Origin: Prolixibacteraceae bacterium
GTDB lineage: Bacteria > Bacteroidota > Bacteroidia > Bacteroidales > Prolixibacteraceae
Assembly: GCA_016930735.1 (NCBI GenBank)
Contig: JAFGGF010000195.1
Span: 1-19,189, forward strand
DNA length: 19,189 bases
Direction of reading: 5' to 3'
A program made the translations under genes and the position numbers. The notes beneath the pieces are model-generated. The model was not told the origin of the DNA, made no database searches, and saw only the letters and a list, made by a program, of their open reading frames with translations. Positions within the stretch are counted from its first letter, which is position 1. Each line of letters begins with the position of its first letter. Shown piece by piece: positions 1-7,351 of the stretch.

Positions 1-522
1 GAATAGAAGGCTGTCGGGTAAATGATATATCGAATCTGTAAAAAGCCTCATCCCTTCCTCCTGCGGTATTATTCCGGCTTTCATATCCATTCCAGTAAGA
101 AGTTCAGCAGGTACCTGAAGGTCGTTTTTCAAAAATTCTTTTGTTACAGAATTTCGTAATTCCAAAACCTTTTTACGAACAACATCTGATGGAATAAATC
201 CTTTAATATTTAAGGTATCGGCAAAAAAAGAAGGGGGACGGGAAATAATTTCAGCTTCATTGTAATTAAAATCCCCGACTTTTGTTATAACAGAATCAAG
301 GTTTTGTTTTTCGACAAAATAAATCAAGTCTTCAACATCTCTTTTAAACCGGCTGTTGGAAATATACCAGGAATTATTTTCAAATAAGTACTTCTTAATG
401 ATTTCAATTTTTTCCCGGATATTATCTGTTTCTTCAGTCCGGGCTGTTTGAGCCTGACTATTAAAAGAATGGAATAATAAAAAAAGATTTATATATAAAA
501 AAAATGTTTTCCTTAGCTTCAT
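1..522 (-). CDS. Secreted protein of unknown function (C-terminus beyond window)
   Basis: The frame is open for 174 codons from an ATG at 522 down to the window edge, so the C-terminal part is missing. The first ~25 residues form a typical Sec signal peptide: MKLRK, then a hydrophobic FFLYINLFLLF stretch, then SQAQT with a likely cut after SQA. The mature part is rich in charged residues and shows no motif I recognise. I infer export to the periplasm or cell surface. It is transcribed in the same direction as the CYTH gene upstream of it, 100 bp away, with a possible promoter in the gap. The function is unknown. Confidence in a real gene is good because the signal peptide and codon use look natural. 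Confidence 0.72.
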   Translation of the reverse strand, partial: MKLRKTFFLYINLFLLFHSFNSQAQTARTEETDNIREKIEIIKKYLFENNSWYISNSRFKRDVEDLIYFVEKQNLDSVITKVGDFNYNEAEIISRPPSFFADTLNIKGFIPSDVVRKKVLELRNSVTKEFLKNDLQVPAELLTGMDMKAGIIPQEEGMRLFTDSIYHLPDSLLF

Positions 523-585
523 AGAGTTTTATTGTTTTCTGCACTAACAAACGCGGTTATTAAAATTATCGTATTCTGCCCCTGT

Positions 586-593
586 CAAAATTA
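586..593 (-). promoter_or_regulatory. Candidate -7 promoter element for the secreted-protein gene
   Basis: On the minus strand this reads TAATTTTG, a full match to the Bacteroidota -7 consensus TAnnTTTG, about 64 bp before the ATG at 522. A TTTG lies upstream but only about 15 bp away, shorter than the usual spacing, so this is a weak call. Confidence 0.28.
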
Positions 594-622
594 AAACAGA
601 ATGTATAACAAAATGTAGTAAA

Positions 623-1090
623 TTAAATATCCCATCCACTAATTGGATTTTGTGAAAGATATGAATTAAAATACCTTTTATCCTCCGAAACTTCTTTGTC
701 AATCCACGGTGGAATCTCAATTTGTTCATCTTCAGATTCCAATTCAATCTCTGCTAAAAACAAACCCTTGTTTTCACCCGTAAATTCATCCACTTCCCAC
801 AGTTTTTCCTTAAACAGAATCTTATATCGATATTTTTCAATTGGAATATTGAGTGATAATTTTATGAGTTCTTCAGCTTCGAAAACAGGTATCGGGTAAT
901 TAAATTCATTCCGGGTAATTCCTTTTGAAATTCCCTTTATGGTAAGAAATGCCTCATTTTCAACTATTCTTATTCTTACTGTCCTTTCAGGGTCGTTACA
1001 TAAATACCCCTGCCGGATAAATACTTTTTCTACTTCCGGTTTCCACTTCCGGATATTTACAAGAAATTTCCTTTCAATTTCCTTCCCCAT
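623..1090 (-). CDS. CYTH domain protein, probable inorganic triphosphatase
   Basis: This is a 155-residue single-domain CYTH (triphosphate tunnel metalloenzyme) protein. The N-terminal signature ExExK is present as E4, E6, K8 in GKEIERKFLV. Basic strands facing the tunnel (RTVRIRIVENEAFLTIKG, about residues 36-53) and the later acidic WEVDEFTGENKGLFLAEIEL strand (about 98-117), which would bind divalent metal, are in the expected order. The length fits the short bacterial CYTH enzymes, which hydrolyse inorganic triphosphate or related substrates in the cytoplasm. Some family members are class IV adenylate cyclases, and the sequence alone does not settle the substrate. The gene is divergent from the HD-domain gene at 1206, with a 115-bp gap between them. 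No fused CHAD domain is present. Confidence 0.88.
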   Translation of the reverse strand: MGKEIERKFLVNIRKWKPEVEKVFIRQGYLCNDPERTVRIRIVENEAFLTIKGISKGITRNEFNYPIPVFEAEELIKLSLNIPIEKYRYKILFKEKLWEVDEFTGENKGLFLAEIELESEDEQIEIPPWIDKEVSEDKRYFNSYLSQNPISGWDI

Positions 1091-1205
1091 AATTCCTGAT
1101 TCTGTATAAAAATATATAATTTAAACCGCGGCAAATTTAATAAGCCGAATTGCGATTTGATCACTTTTTGTTAAACGGATAAAATAATTTATAAACAAAT
1201 TAACA

Positions 1206-1760
1206 ATGATAAACCGGGAAGAAGCAGTAAAACTGCTGGAAGAAAATATTCAGGCTGAAAATATGCGAAAACATTGTTATGCCTCAGAGGCTGTAATGCG
1301 TGCCATCGCAAAAAAACTGGGACGTGATGAAGAAGAATGGGGTATTGCCGGATTGCTCCACGATATCGATGTGGAAATAACCAATGCCGATCCTTATACA
1401 CACGGACCCTATGCCGAAAAAATGTTAAAGGGAAAGGTTAGCGAAGAAGCGTTGGATGCCATTGTTATGCATAACGAAGTTGCAACCGGTTTGGAACGAA
1501 CTACTGAGTTTCAACATGCACTGGCTGCAGGTGAAACAATTACCGGTTTAATCACAGCCACAACGCTGGTTTATCCCGACAAAAAAATTATAAGTGTGAA
1601 ACCAAATTCAGTTACCAAACGGATGAAACAAAAAGCTTTTGCTGCTTCAGTAAAAAGGGAAAATATTTTGGAATGTGAAAAAATCGGCATCTCACTTCCC
1701 GAATTTGCTGAATTATCAGTTAATGCCATGAAAGAGATCAGCGATGTTTTAGGGCTGTAA
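1206..1760 (+). CDS. HD-domain phosphohydrolase (HDIG family)
   Basis: This 184-residue cytoplasmic protein has the HD metal-binding layout: His23 in the first helix (MRKHCYASE), the paired His52-Asp53 in GIAGLLHDIDVE, His67 in the THGPYAEKML helix, and another His in the IVMHNE helix. These fit the ligands of HD/HDIG hydrolases, which cleave phosphate esters in nucleotides or related metabolites. The substrate cannot be read from sequence, and no sensor or output domain is attached. It stands alone: the CYTH gene is divergent, and the ilv leader promoter begins about 150 bp downstream. No strong terminator follows it, only a short hairpin at 1808-1823. Confidence 0.85.
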   Translation: MINREEAVKLLEENIQAENMRKHCYASEAVMRAIAKKLGRDEEEWGIAGLLHDIDVEITNADPYTHGPYAEKMLKGKVSEEALDAIVMHNEVATGLERTTEFQHALAAGETITGLITATTLVYPDKKIISVKPNSVTKRMKQKAFAASVKRENILECEKIGISLPEFAELSVNAMKEISDVLGL

Positions 1761-1807
1761 ATTCCGGGCGTGGAGAATTCCAAACCTCCATTTTAAATTC
1801 GATTAAT

Positions 1808-1823
1808 CCTGATAACTATCGGG
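1808..1823. repeat. Short palindromic hairpin CCTGATA-AC-TATCGGG
   Basis: The two 7-base arms pair with one G-T wobble. From memory, similar CCTGATA/TATCGGG hairpins recur between genes in Bacteroidota genomes, so it may be a short interspersed repeat. It has no following T-run, so it is not a good intrinsic terminator. There is only one copy in this window. Confidence 0.4.
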
Positions 1824-1908
1824 AAGCAACACACAAATTCATTTTATAAGAAAAAGATTACTTAAAATTAATATTTTGTATAAAAAAGGCATTTTAAGTT
1901 TTAATTTT

Positions 1909-1938
1909 TTTGCGGTTTGAATTTAATTTCTACTTTTG
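1909..1938 (+). promoter_or_regulatory. Promoter of the ilv operon
   Basis: TTTG at 1909-1912 is followed after 18 bp by TACTTTTG at 1931-1938, a perfect match to the Bacteroidota -33/-7 consensus (TTTG and TAnnTTTG). The transcript would start near 1943-1946, about 10-13 bases before the leader peptide ATG. Such a short 5' end is typical of attenuator leaders. Confidence 0.72.
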
Positions 1939-1955
1939 CTCATCAATAAAAAATT

Positions 1956-2024
1956 ATGAGACTATTTTTTACATACATTATCGTCATTGTTGTGGTCCTT
2001 CTTGGTAAAAACGAGAAAGGCTGA
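1956..2024 (+). CDS. ilvL: ilv operon leader peptide (22 aa, attenuation)
   Basis: This small ORF begins MRLFFTY and then has nine branched-chain amino acid codons in a row: Ile Ile Val Ile Val Val Val Leu Leu (1977-2003). It ends GKNEKG and stops with TGA at 2022-2024. It lies about 10 bases inside the transcript and immediately before a terminator and ilvD. By the logic of amino acid attenuators, shortage of Ile, Val or Leu charged tRNA would stall the ribosome within 1977-2003. The bases encoding the last residues and the stop (2014-2022) also form one arm of the antiterminator, so coding and RNA structure overlap. The gene is too short for ordinary gene finders. The symbol ilvL is used by analogy with enterobacteria; homology of the peptide is not implied. 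Confidence 0.86.
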   Translation: MRLFFTYIIVIVVVLLGKNEKG

Positions 2025-2059
2025 TTCTGTATGTAATTAAAGATATTTAAAGCCTTTCT
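2014..2059 (+). promoter_or_regulatory. Antiterminator pairing of the ilv attenuator
   Basis: AGAAAGGCT at 2014-2022 is the exact reverse complement of AGCCTTTCT at 2051-2059, giving a 9-bp stem that uses the 5' arm of the terminator. A ribosome stalled on the Ile/Val/Leu codons leaves 2014-2022 largely free, so this stem forms and transcription continues into ilvD. A ribosome that reaches the TGA at 2022 covers that arm, so the terminator forms instead. The design needs only two alternative stems and no separate pause or protector hairpin. The pairing is read directly from the sequence; the mechanism is inference. Confidence 0.75.
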
Positions 2060-2081
2060 TTTTAAAGAGAAAGGCTTTTTT
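2049..2081 (+). terminator. Attenuator terminator upstream of ilvD
   Basis: AAAGCCTTTCT (2049-2059) pairs perfectly with AGAAAGGCTTT (2068-2078) over 11 bp around a small TTTTAAAG loop region. A run of six T residues (2076-2081) overlaps the end of the stem. It lies 30 bp before the ilvD start, as expected for a conditional terminator. Confidence 0.85.
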
Positions 2082-2110
2082 AATGTTATAACATTAATAA
2101 ACAAAACAGG

Positions 2111-3940
2111 ATGCAAAAAATATTACGCAGCAACACATCAACCCAGGGCAGGAGAATGGCCGGTGCCAGAAGCCTCTGGAGGGCAAACGGGATGAAAGAA
2201 GAACATTTTGGGAAGCCTGTAATTGCCATTGTAAATTCATTTACTCAGTTTGTTCCGGGGCATGTTCATTTGCATGAGATCGGACAATACATGAAAAATA
2301 TTATTGAAAACAAAGGTTGTTTTGCTGCCGAATTTAATACCATTGCCATTGACGACGGTATTGCAATGGGGCACGATGGTATGTTATATTCCCTTCCATC
2401 GCGTGATATTATTGCCGACAGTGTTGAATACATGTGCAACGCACATACAGTTGATGCTATGGTTTGCATTTCAAACTGCGATAAAATTACTCCTGGGATG
2501 ATGATGGCTGCCATGCGTTTGAATATTCCGGCAATTTTTGTATCTGGCGGGCCAATGGAAGCCGGTGAAGTAGCAGGTAAACACCTGGACCTGGTTGACG
2601 CCATGGTTATGGCTGCCGATGATACAGTTGATGACTCTTACCTGGCACAGGTTGAACGAAATGCCTGCCCGACCTGTGGTTCCTGTTCAGGAATGTTCAC
2701 AGCAAACTCAATGAATTGCCTGGCTGAAGCTATAGGACTTGCTCTGCCTGGTAATGGGACCGTTGTGGCAACTCATGCCAACCGGAATAAACTGTTTGAA
2801 CAGGCAGCTGAAAAAATTGTTAATAACACATTTGAATATTATAAAAACGGAAATGAGGCAGTACTGCCGCGAAGTATCGCAACCAAAGAAGCTTTCGAAA
2901 ATGCGATGAAGCTGGATATTGCAATGGGAGGTTCAACAAATACTATTCTTCATCTTCTTGCTATTGCACATGAAGCAGAAGTTGACTTTACCATGGCTGA
3001 TATTGACAGGCTTTCGAGGGTTACACCTAACCTTTGCAAGGTTGCACCAAGCGGCCATTTCCATGTTCAGGATGTAAATCGTGCAGGTGGAATTCTGGGA
3101 ATTATGGCTGAACTGGATCGTGGCGGATTGATCGATAATTCAGTTGTCAGAAATGATGGATTAACACTTAAAGAAGCAATTGCAAAGTTTGACGTAATTC
3201 AGGATTCACCGGCTGAAGATGTTGTGAAGTTATACAAATCAGGTCCGGGAGGAAAAAGATCGCAGGTTATGGGATCGCAGGAAAGTTATTATAAAGAACT
3301 GGATACCGATCGTAAAAACGGTTGTATAAGGAACATCGAAAATGCTTACAATAAAGACGGAGGATTGGCTATTCTGTACGGTAACATTGCAGAAAACGGT
3401 TGTGTCGTTAAAACGGCCGGTGTCGACCCGTCGGTTTATACTTTTAAGGGAACCGCAAAAGTTTTTGATTCGCAGGATGAAGCCTGTAACGGAATACTGG
3501 GAGATAAAGTTCAGGCCGGTGACGTGGTAATTATCCGGTTCGAAGGGCCCAAAGGTGGCCCCGGTATGCAGGAAATGCTCTATCCTACATCTTATATAAA
3601 ATCTGTAAAACTGGATAAGGCTTGTGCTTTGGTCACCGATGGCAGGTTTTCAGGAGGAACTTCAGGATTATCGATCGGGCATGTTTCGCCGGAGGCAGCA
3701 GCAGGAGGAAATTTCGGATTAATCAAAGACGGTGATATCATTGAAATTGATATTCCGGCAAGAAAAATAAATCTTGCAGTTTCAAATGAGGAATTGGAAA
3801 AAAGAAGAGAAAATGAACTGGCAAAAGGAGAACAGGCATTTAAACCGGGCCCGCGTAAAAGAAATGTCAGCAAAGCCCTGAAGGCATATGCAAAATTTGT
3901 CACTTCTGCCGATAAAGGAGCAGTAAGGTTAATAGATTAA
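2111..3940 (+). CDS. ilvD: Dihydroxy-acid dehydratase
   Basis: IlvD dehydrates 2,3-dihydroxyisovalerate and 2,3-dihydroxy-3-methylvalerate to the 2-keto acids that precede Val/Leu and Ile. It is a cytoplasmic iron-sulfur enzyme. At 609 residues it matches the full-length E. coli-type enzyme along its whole length. Diagnostic motifs are NSFTQFVPGHVHL (about 42-54), CISNCDKITPGM with Cys123 (119-130), the cluster motif CPTCGSCSGMFTANSMNCL starting at Cys186, the MGGSTNT loop, and the C-terminal GPKGGPGMQEMLYPTS and DGRFSGGTSGLSIGHVSPEAA blocks. The CPTCGSC spacing is typical of the oxygen-sensitive [4Fe-4S] type; this cluster assignment is inference. It is the first structural gene after the attenuator, and ilvB follows after 20 bp. 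Confidence 0.98.
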   Translation: MQKILRSNTSTQGRRMAGARSLWRANGMKEEHFGKPVIAIVNSFTQFVPGHVHLHEIGQYMKNIIENKGCFAAEFNTIAIDDGIAMGHDGMLYSLPSRDIIADSVEYMCNAHTVDAMVCISNCDKITPGMMMAAMRLNIPAIFVSGGPMEAGEVAGKHLDLVDAMVMAADDTVDDSYLAQVERNACPTCGSCSGMFTANSMNCLAEAIGLALPGNGTVVATHANRNKLFEQAAEKIVNNTFEYYKNGNEAVLPRSIATKEAFENAMKLDIAMGGSTNTILHLLAIAHEAEVDFTMADIDRLSRVTPNLCKVAPSGHFHVQDVNRAGGILGIMAELDRGGLIDNSVVRNDGLTLKEAIAKFDVIQDSPAEDVVKLYKSGPGGKRSQVMGSQESYYKELDTDRKNGCIRNIENAYNKDGGLAILYGNIAENGCVVKTAGVDPSVYTFKGTAKVFDSQDEACNGILGDKVQAGDVVIIRFEGPKGGPGMQEMLYPTSYIKSVKLDKACALVTDGRFSGGTSGLSIGHVSPEAAAGGNFGLIKDGDIIEIDIPARKINLAVSNEELEKRRENELAKGEQAFKPGPRKRNVSKALKAYAKFVTSADKGAVRLID

Positions 3941-3960
3941 AGATTTAAAAATTCAAAACT

Positions 3961-5700
3961 ATGCTTGCATTTAAAACGAAAAGTTTAGTAAAAACATCAG
4001 ATATGACAGTAAAAAAGGTCTCAGGCTCACAAGCCGTTATTCTTTCAATATTGGAAGAAGGAGTTGATACCATTTTCGGGTATCCGGGAGGGGCAATCAT
4101 GCCCATTTATGATGCATTGTACGACTTCGATCAGAATGTTAAACATATTCTGACCCGCCATGAGCAGGGAGCAGTGCATGCAGCAGAAGGATATGCAAAA
4201 GTTACCGGTAAAGTTGGTGTCTGTTTTGCAACATCAGGGCCGGGAGCTTCAAACCTGATAACAGGTATTGCCGATGCAATGCTCGATTCAGTTCCAATGG
4301 TATGTATTACAGGGCAGGTTACTTCGCCGCTTTTGGGAACCGATGCATTTCAGGAAGTGGATGTGGTAGGTATTTCAATGCCGGTTACAAAATGGAACTA
4401 CCAGATAACAACTCCTGAAGAAATTCCTGAAGCCATTGCTCAGGCATTTTATATCGCCCAGACTGGTCGCCCGGGACCTGTTTTGTTGGATATTACAAAA
4501 GATGCCCAGTTTGGCGAGCTTGAATTTAAATATGAAAAATGCCGGAAAATCAGGAGTTATGTCCCTGAATCTCCCATTAATCCTGAAAAAATTAAAGAAG
4601 CTGCTGAATTAATAAATCAGGCAAAAAAACCCATGATACTTTGCGGTCAGGGAATTATTATTTCTCAGGCTGAAGAAGAATTAAAAGACTTTGCTGAAAA
4701 AGCCGGAATACCGGTAGCCTGGACCTTGCTTGGATTATCGGCATTCCCAACTGAACACCCCCTGAATGTTGGAATGCTGGGCATGCATGGAAATTATGGC
4801 CCCAACCTTTTAACCAATGAAGCCGACCTGATAATTGCCATCGGTATGCGATTTGACGACAGGGTTACAGGAAAAGTCAGTTCTTATGGTGAAAAAGCAA
4901 AATTTATCCATTTTGAAATTGACCCGGCTGAAATAAATAAGATTATAAAAGCTGATGTTGCTGTTCTGGGCGATGCAAAAAAAGCTTTGAAACAATTAAT
5001 TCCATTGATAAATAAAAACAATCATAATACCTGGATAGGTGAATTCAGAAAATGTGATAATATCGAGAATGAAAAAGTTATTCATAAAGACCTTTTTCCA
5101 TCCAAACCCGGTTTAACTATGGGTGAAGTAGTAAGGATTGCTTCTGAAAAAACAAACCACGACGCCATTCTGGTTACGGATGTCGGTCAGCAGCAAATGA
5201 TCGCATCACGGTATTTTAAATTCAAAAATTCAAGAAGTAATGTAACTTCAGGTGGTTTGGGAACAATGGGATTCGGGCTTCCGGCAAGTATGGGAGCACA
5301 ACTTGGAGCACCCAACCGGACTGTGGTTGCCATGATCGGTGACGGCGGATTCCAGATGACCATTCAGGAATTGGGGACAATTGTACAGAACAAACTTCCG
5401 GTAAAAATTATCATTCTTAATAACCATTTCTTAGGAATGGTCAGGCAGTGGCAGCAACTGTTTTTTGAAAAACGTTATTCATTTACCGAATTACAGAATC
5501 CCGATTTTATAATGATTGCAAAAGGTTTTGGCATGGACGGGCATAAAGTTGACAAAAGAGAAGACCTTGAAAGCGGTATTCAGAAAATGATGGATCATAA
5601 AGGTCCGTACCTGCTTGAAGTAACCATCGAAAAAGAAGATAATGTATTTCCGATGGTACCTACAGGTGCTTCAGTATCCGATGTAATTCTGGAACCATAA
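3961..5700 (+). CDS. ilvB: Acetolactate synthase, large catalytic subunit
   Basis: This thiamine diphosphate enzyme condenses pyruvate with pyruvate or 2-ketobutyrate, the first common step of Val/Leu/Ile synthesis. Seen in order are the N-terminal GYPGGAIMPIYDALYD block; RHEQGAVHAAEGYA with the catalytic Glu68; the ATSGPGASNL block; a central FAD-binding type domain; and the C-terminal ThDP motif starting GDGGFQ (Gly460-Asp461-Gly462) and ending in Asn487-Asn488. At 579 residues it is a normal length for ALS. An internal ATG at 4003 would remove 14 residues and begins right at the conserved part (MTVKKVSGSQAV). Neither start has a clear Shine-Dalgarno sequence, so the true start is uncertain. 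The gene lies 20 bp after ilvD and 19 bp before the small subunit. Confidence 0.97.
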   Translation: MLAFKTKSLVKTSDMTVKKVSGSQAVILSILEEGVDTIFGYPGGAIMPIYDALYDFDQNVKHILTRHEQGAVHAAEGYAKVTGKVGVCFATSGPGASNLITGIADAMLDSVPMVCITGQVTSPLLGTDAFQEVDVVGISMPVTKWNYQITTPEEIPEAIAQAFYIAQTGRPGPVLLDITKDAQFGELEFKYEKCRKIRSYVPESPINPEKIKEAAELINQAKKPMILCGQGIIISQAEEELKDFAEKAGIPVAWTLLGLSAFPTEHPLNVGMLGMHGNYGPNLLTNEADLIIAIGMRFDDRVTGKVSSYGEKAKFIHFEIDPAEINKIIKADVAVLGDAKKALKQLIPLINKNNHNTWIGEFRKCDNIENEKVIHKDLFPSKPGLTMGEVVRIASEKTNHDAILVTDVGQQQMIASRYFKFKNSRSNVTSGGLGTMGFGLPASMGAQLGAPNRTVVAMIGDGGFQMTIQELGTIVQNKLPVKIIILNNHFLGMVRQWQQLFFEKRYSFTELQNPDFIMIAKGFGMDGHKVDKREDLESGIQKMMDHKGPYLLEVTIEKEDNVFPMVPTGASVSDVILEP

Positions 5701-5719
5701 TCAATTAAAAAGTCAAATC

Positions 5720-6262
5720 ATGAAAAAAGAATTCATTATAACCATATATTCTGAAAACCATATTGGATTGCTTACAAGAATAACGATTGTTTTTACCAGG
5801 AGAAAAATAAATATCGAGAGTTTAACAGTTTCTGAATCAGCAATTCCTGGAATTTTTAAATTTACCATTGTTGTTAAAAGCACTGAGGAACAAACCATTA
5901 AAGTAGTATCACAAATTGAGAAACAGGTAGATGTGCTAAAAGCTTTTTATCATACAAATGAAGAAATGATCTATCAGGAAATCGCGCTTTACAAAGTAAG
6001 CACTGAAACTTTGTATGATAGTGATCAGATTGAAAAAATGGTTCGTAATTCAGGAGCACGTATTCTTGAAATTACAAGGGAATATACTGTAATTGAAAAA
6101 ACAGGCCATAAGGAAGAGACACAGCAGCTTTTTGAGCAATTAAACAAATATAAGGTGATGCAGTTTATCCGCTCAGGCAGGGTTGCACTAACACGTGATC
6201 CGATTGAAAGGCTGTCAGAATTTTTAAAAGAAAGGGACGCATTCCTTGAACAACTTGACTGA
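5720..6262 (+). CDS. ilvH: Acetolactate synthase, small regulatory subunit
   Basis: This is the regulatory subunit that activates the ALS large subunit and normally confers feedback inhibition by valine. The N-terminal ACT domain (about residues 3-75) is recognisable from FIITIYSENHIGLLTRITIVFTRRKINIESLTVS, with the usual Gly-Leu-Leu turn at the effector site. The second, C-terminal ALS small-subunit domain (about 80-160) includes the REYTVIEKTGHKEET segment. The length of 180 residues fits the IlvH/IlvN family; the symbol could equally be ilvN. It follows ilvB by 19 bp, and the AraC gene begins 5 bp after its stop, so translation of the two is probably coupled. Confidence 0.95.
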   Translation: MKKEFIITIYSENHIGLLTRITIVFTRRKINIESLTVSESAIPGIFKFTIVVKSTEEQTIKVVSQIEKQVDVLKAFYHTNEEMIYQEIALYKVSTETLYDSDQIEKMVRNSGARILEITREYTVIEKTGHKEETQQLFEQLNKYKVMQFIRSGRVALTRDPIERLSEFLKERDAFLEQLD

Positions 6263-6267
6263 GATTC

Positions 6268-7152
6268 GTGAATAATAAGCCTGAAAATATTCCAACCTAC
6301 AGCCTTCAGAATTTCAGTTCTCCTGAGCGTGGAGGGCAACAGTTTCAGGTTGAAGTATTTGATGCAAACCGCCATTTTAGCGTAAAATACCCACACCGTC
6401 ACGATTTTTTTGAGGTGTTGTATTTATCAAATGGTTCAGGTTTCCATGTTATCGACGGAAATAAATATGAAATAGAGCCCCCTTGTATCTTTTTTATGTC
6501 GCCGGGGCAGGCACATAAAATTGAATTTTCAACCGACATTGAGGGCTTCATTTTTATATTCACTTCCGATTTTTACCTGATTAACCAAAACAACCGGAAC
6601 AGGTTGATCGAATTTCCTTTTTTTTTCTCAGTCAGGCAGGATAATCCGCCACTGGTTCTGAAAAACAGTGAGAATGTCCGTTTCCTTGAAAGTTTATTTG
6701 AAAGGGGAATATCAGAGATTGAAAAAAAGGGTTATTCAACCGAACTTTTACGGTCGATACTTGATCTGATTTTAACTACCTGCGCATCACTTTATCAAAA
6801 CGAAGGAATTAAACTGAATAAAGGGAAAGGGCATATTCTTGTGAAAAAATTCTTTCAGCTTATTGAAGAAAACTACCATCGGAAATTATCGGTAAATGAG
6901 TATGCTGATATTCTTTCAGTTACACCTAATCATCTGACACAAACAGTAATATCCTTAACTGGAAAAACTTCATCACAGTTGATAAGGGAAAAACTGATTC
7001 TGGAAATTAAACGCCTGTTGGTCCATACAAATATGAGTGTTACGGAAATAGCTTACAATTTAAATTTTCCGGATCAATCTTATTTTACCAAGTTTTTTAA
7101 ACGTGAAACCAACATTGCACCCCTTCAGTTCAGGACAGATGCATTAAATTAA
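6268..7152 (+). CDS. AraC-family regulator inside the ilv operon
   Basis: This is a 294-residue AraC/XylS-type transcription factor. The N-terminal half (about 25-115) is a cupin-like effector domain with YPHRHDFFEVLYL (His43, His45) and the SPGQAHKIEF turn. The C-terminal third (about 190-294) carries two helix-turn-helix units: LSVNEYADILSVTPNHLTQ and the conserved second unit with SVTEIAYNLNFPDQSYFTKFFK. The start is GTG at 6268, 5 bp after the ALS small-subunit stop. No in-frame ATG occurs before the conserved cupin region, so GTG is the best choice. It sits between the ALS genes and ilvC, in line with the operon. Co-transcription suggests control by the attenuator; the effector and targets are unknown. 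Regulation of ilvC or other BCAA genes is a reasonable guess only. Confidence 0.9.
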   Translation: MNNKPENIPTYSLQNFSSPERGGQQFQVEVFDANRHFSVKYPHRHDFFEVLYLSNGSGFHVIDGNKYEIEPPCIFFMSPGQAHKIEFSTDIEGFIFIFTSDFYLINQNNRNRLIEFPFFFSVRQDNPPLVLKNSENVRFLESLFERGISEIEKKGYSTELLRSILDLILTTCASLYQNEGIKLNKGKGHILVKKFFQLIEENYHRKLSVNEYADILSVTPNHLTQTVISLTGKTSSQLIREKLILEIKRLLVHTNMSVTEIAYNLNFPDQSYFTKFFKRETNIAPLQFRTDALN

Positions 7153-7351
7153 CCATGTAAATTAACATATTCACAATCGATATAAAATACTGACAAAGAA
7201 CAATTAAATACAGGATAAATTTAACTCGCATTAATAAAATCAATGAAAATTACCTAAATTACAAGAATTTTAACAGAAGCGATATTAGTTTTATTGTTTT
7301 GCTTTGTAAAGAAATAATCTGATTGAAATACAAATATAAAACAGAATAAAA
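7153..7351 (+). other. 199-bp AT-rich gap before ilvC
   Basis: This is the only long gap within the ilv operon. It is very AT-rich, contains no ORF of note, no strong hairpin with a T-run and no full TAnnTTTG promoter element. TTGCTTTG at 7299-7306 is one base from the -7 consensus but has no TTTG at the right distance. The gap could hold a separate ilvC promoter or an operator for the AraC protein encoded just upstream, but nothing in it proves this. Confidence 0.4.

Noticed and set aside
1956..2110. T-box riboswitch upstream of ilvD
   Set aside because: There is no long leader, no T-box consensus and no specifier stem. The 22-codon Ile/Val/Leu-rich ORF explains the terminator better.
2266..2604. 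112-codon antisense ORF within ilvD, and similar antisense ORF at 3592-3903
   Set aside because: These are frame shadows of the conserved ilvD coding sequence with no recognisable protein features.
7299..7306. TTGCTTTG as a separate ilvC promoter
   Set aside because: It misses the TA of the -7 consensus and has no TTTG 18-20 bp upstream, so it is kept only as a remark.
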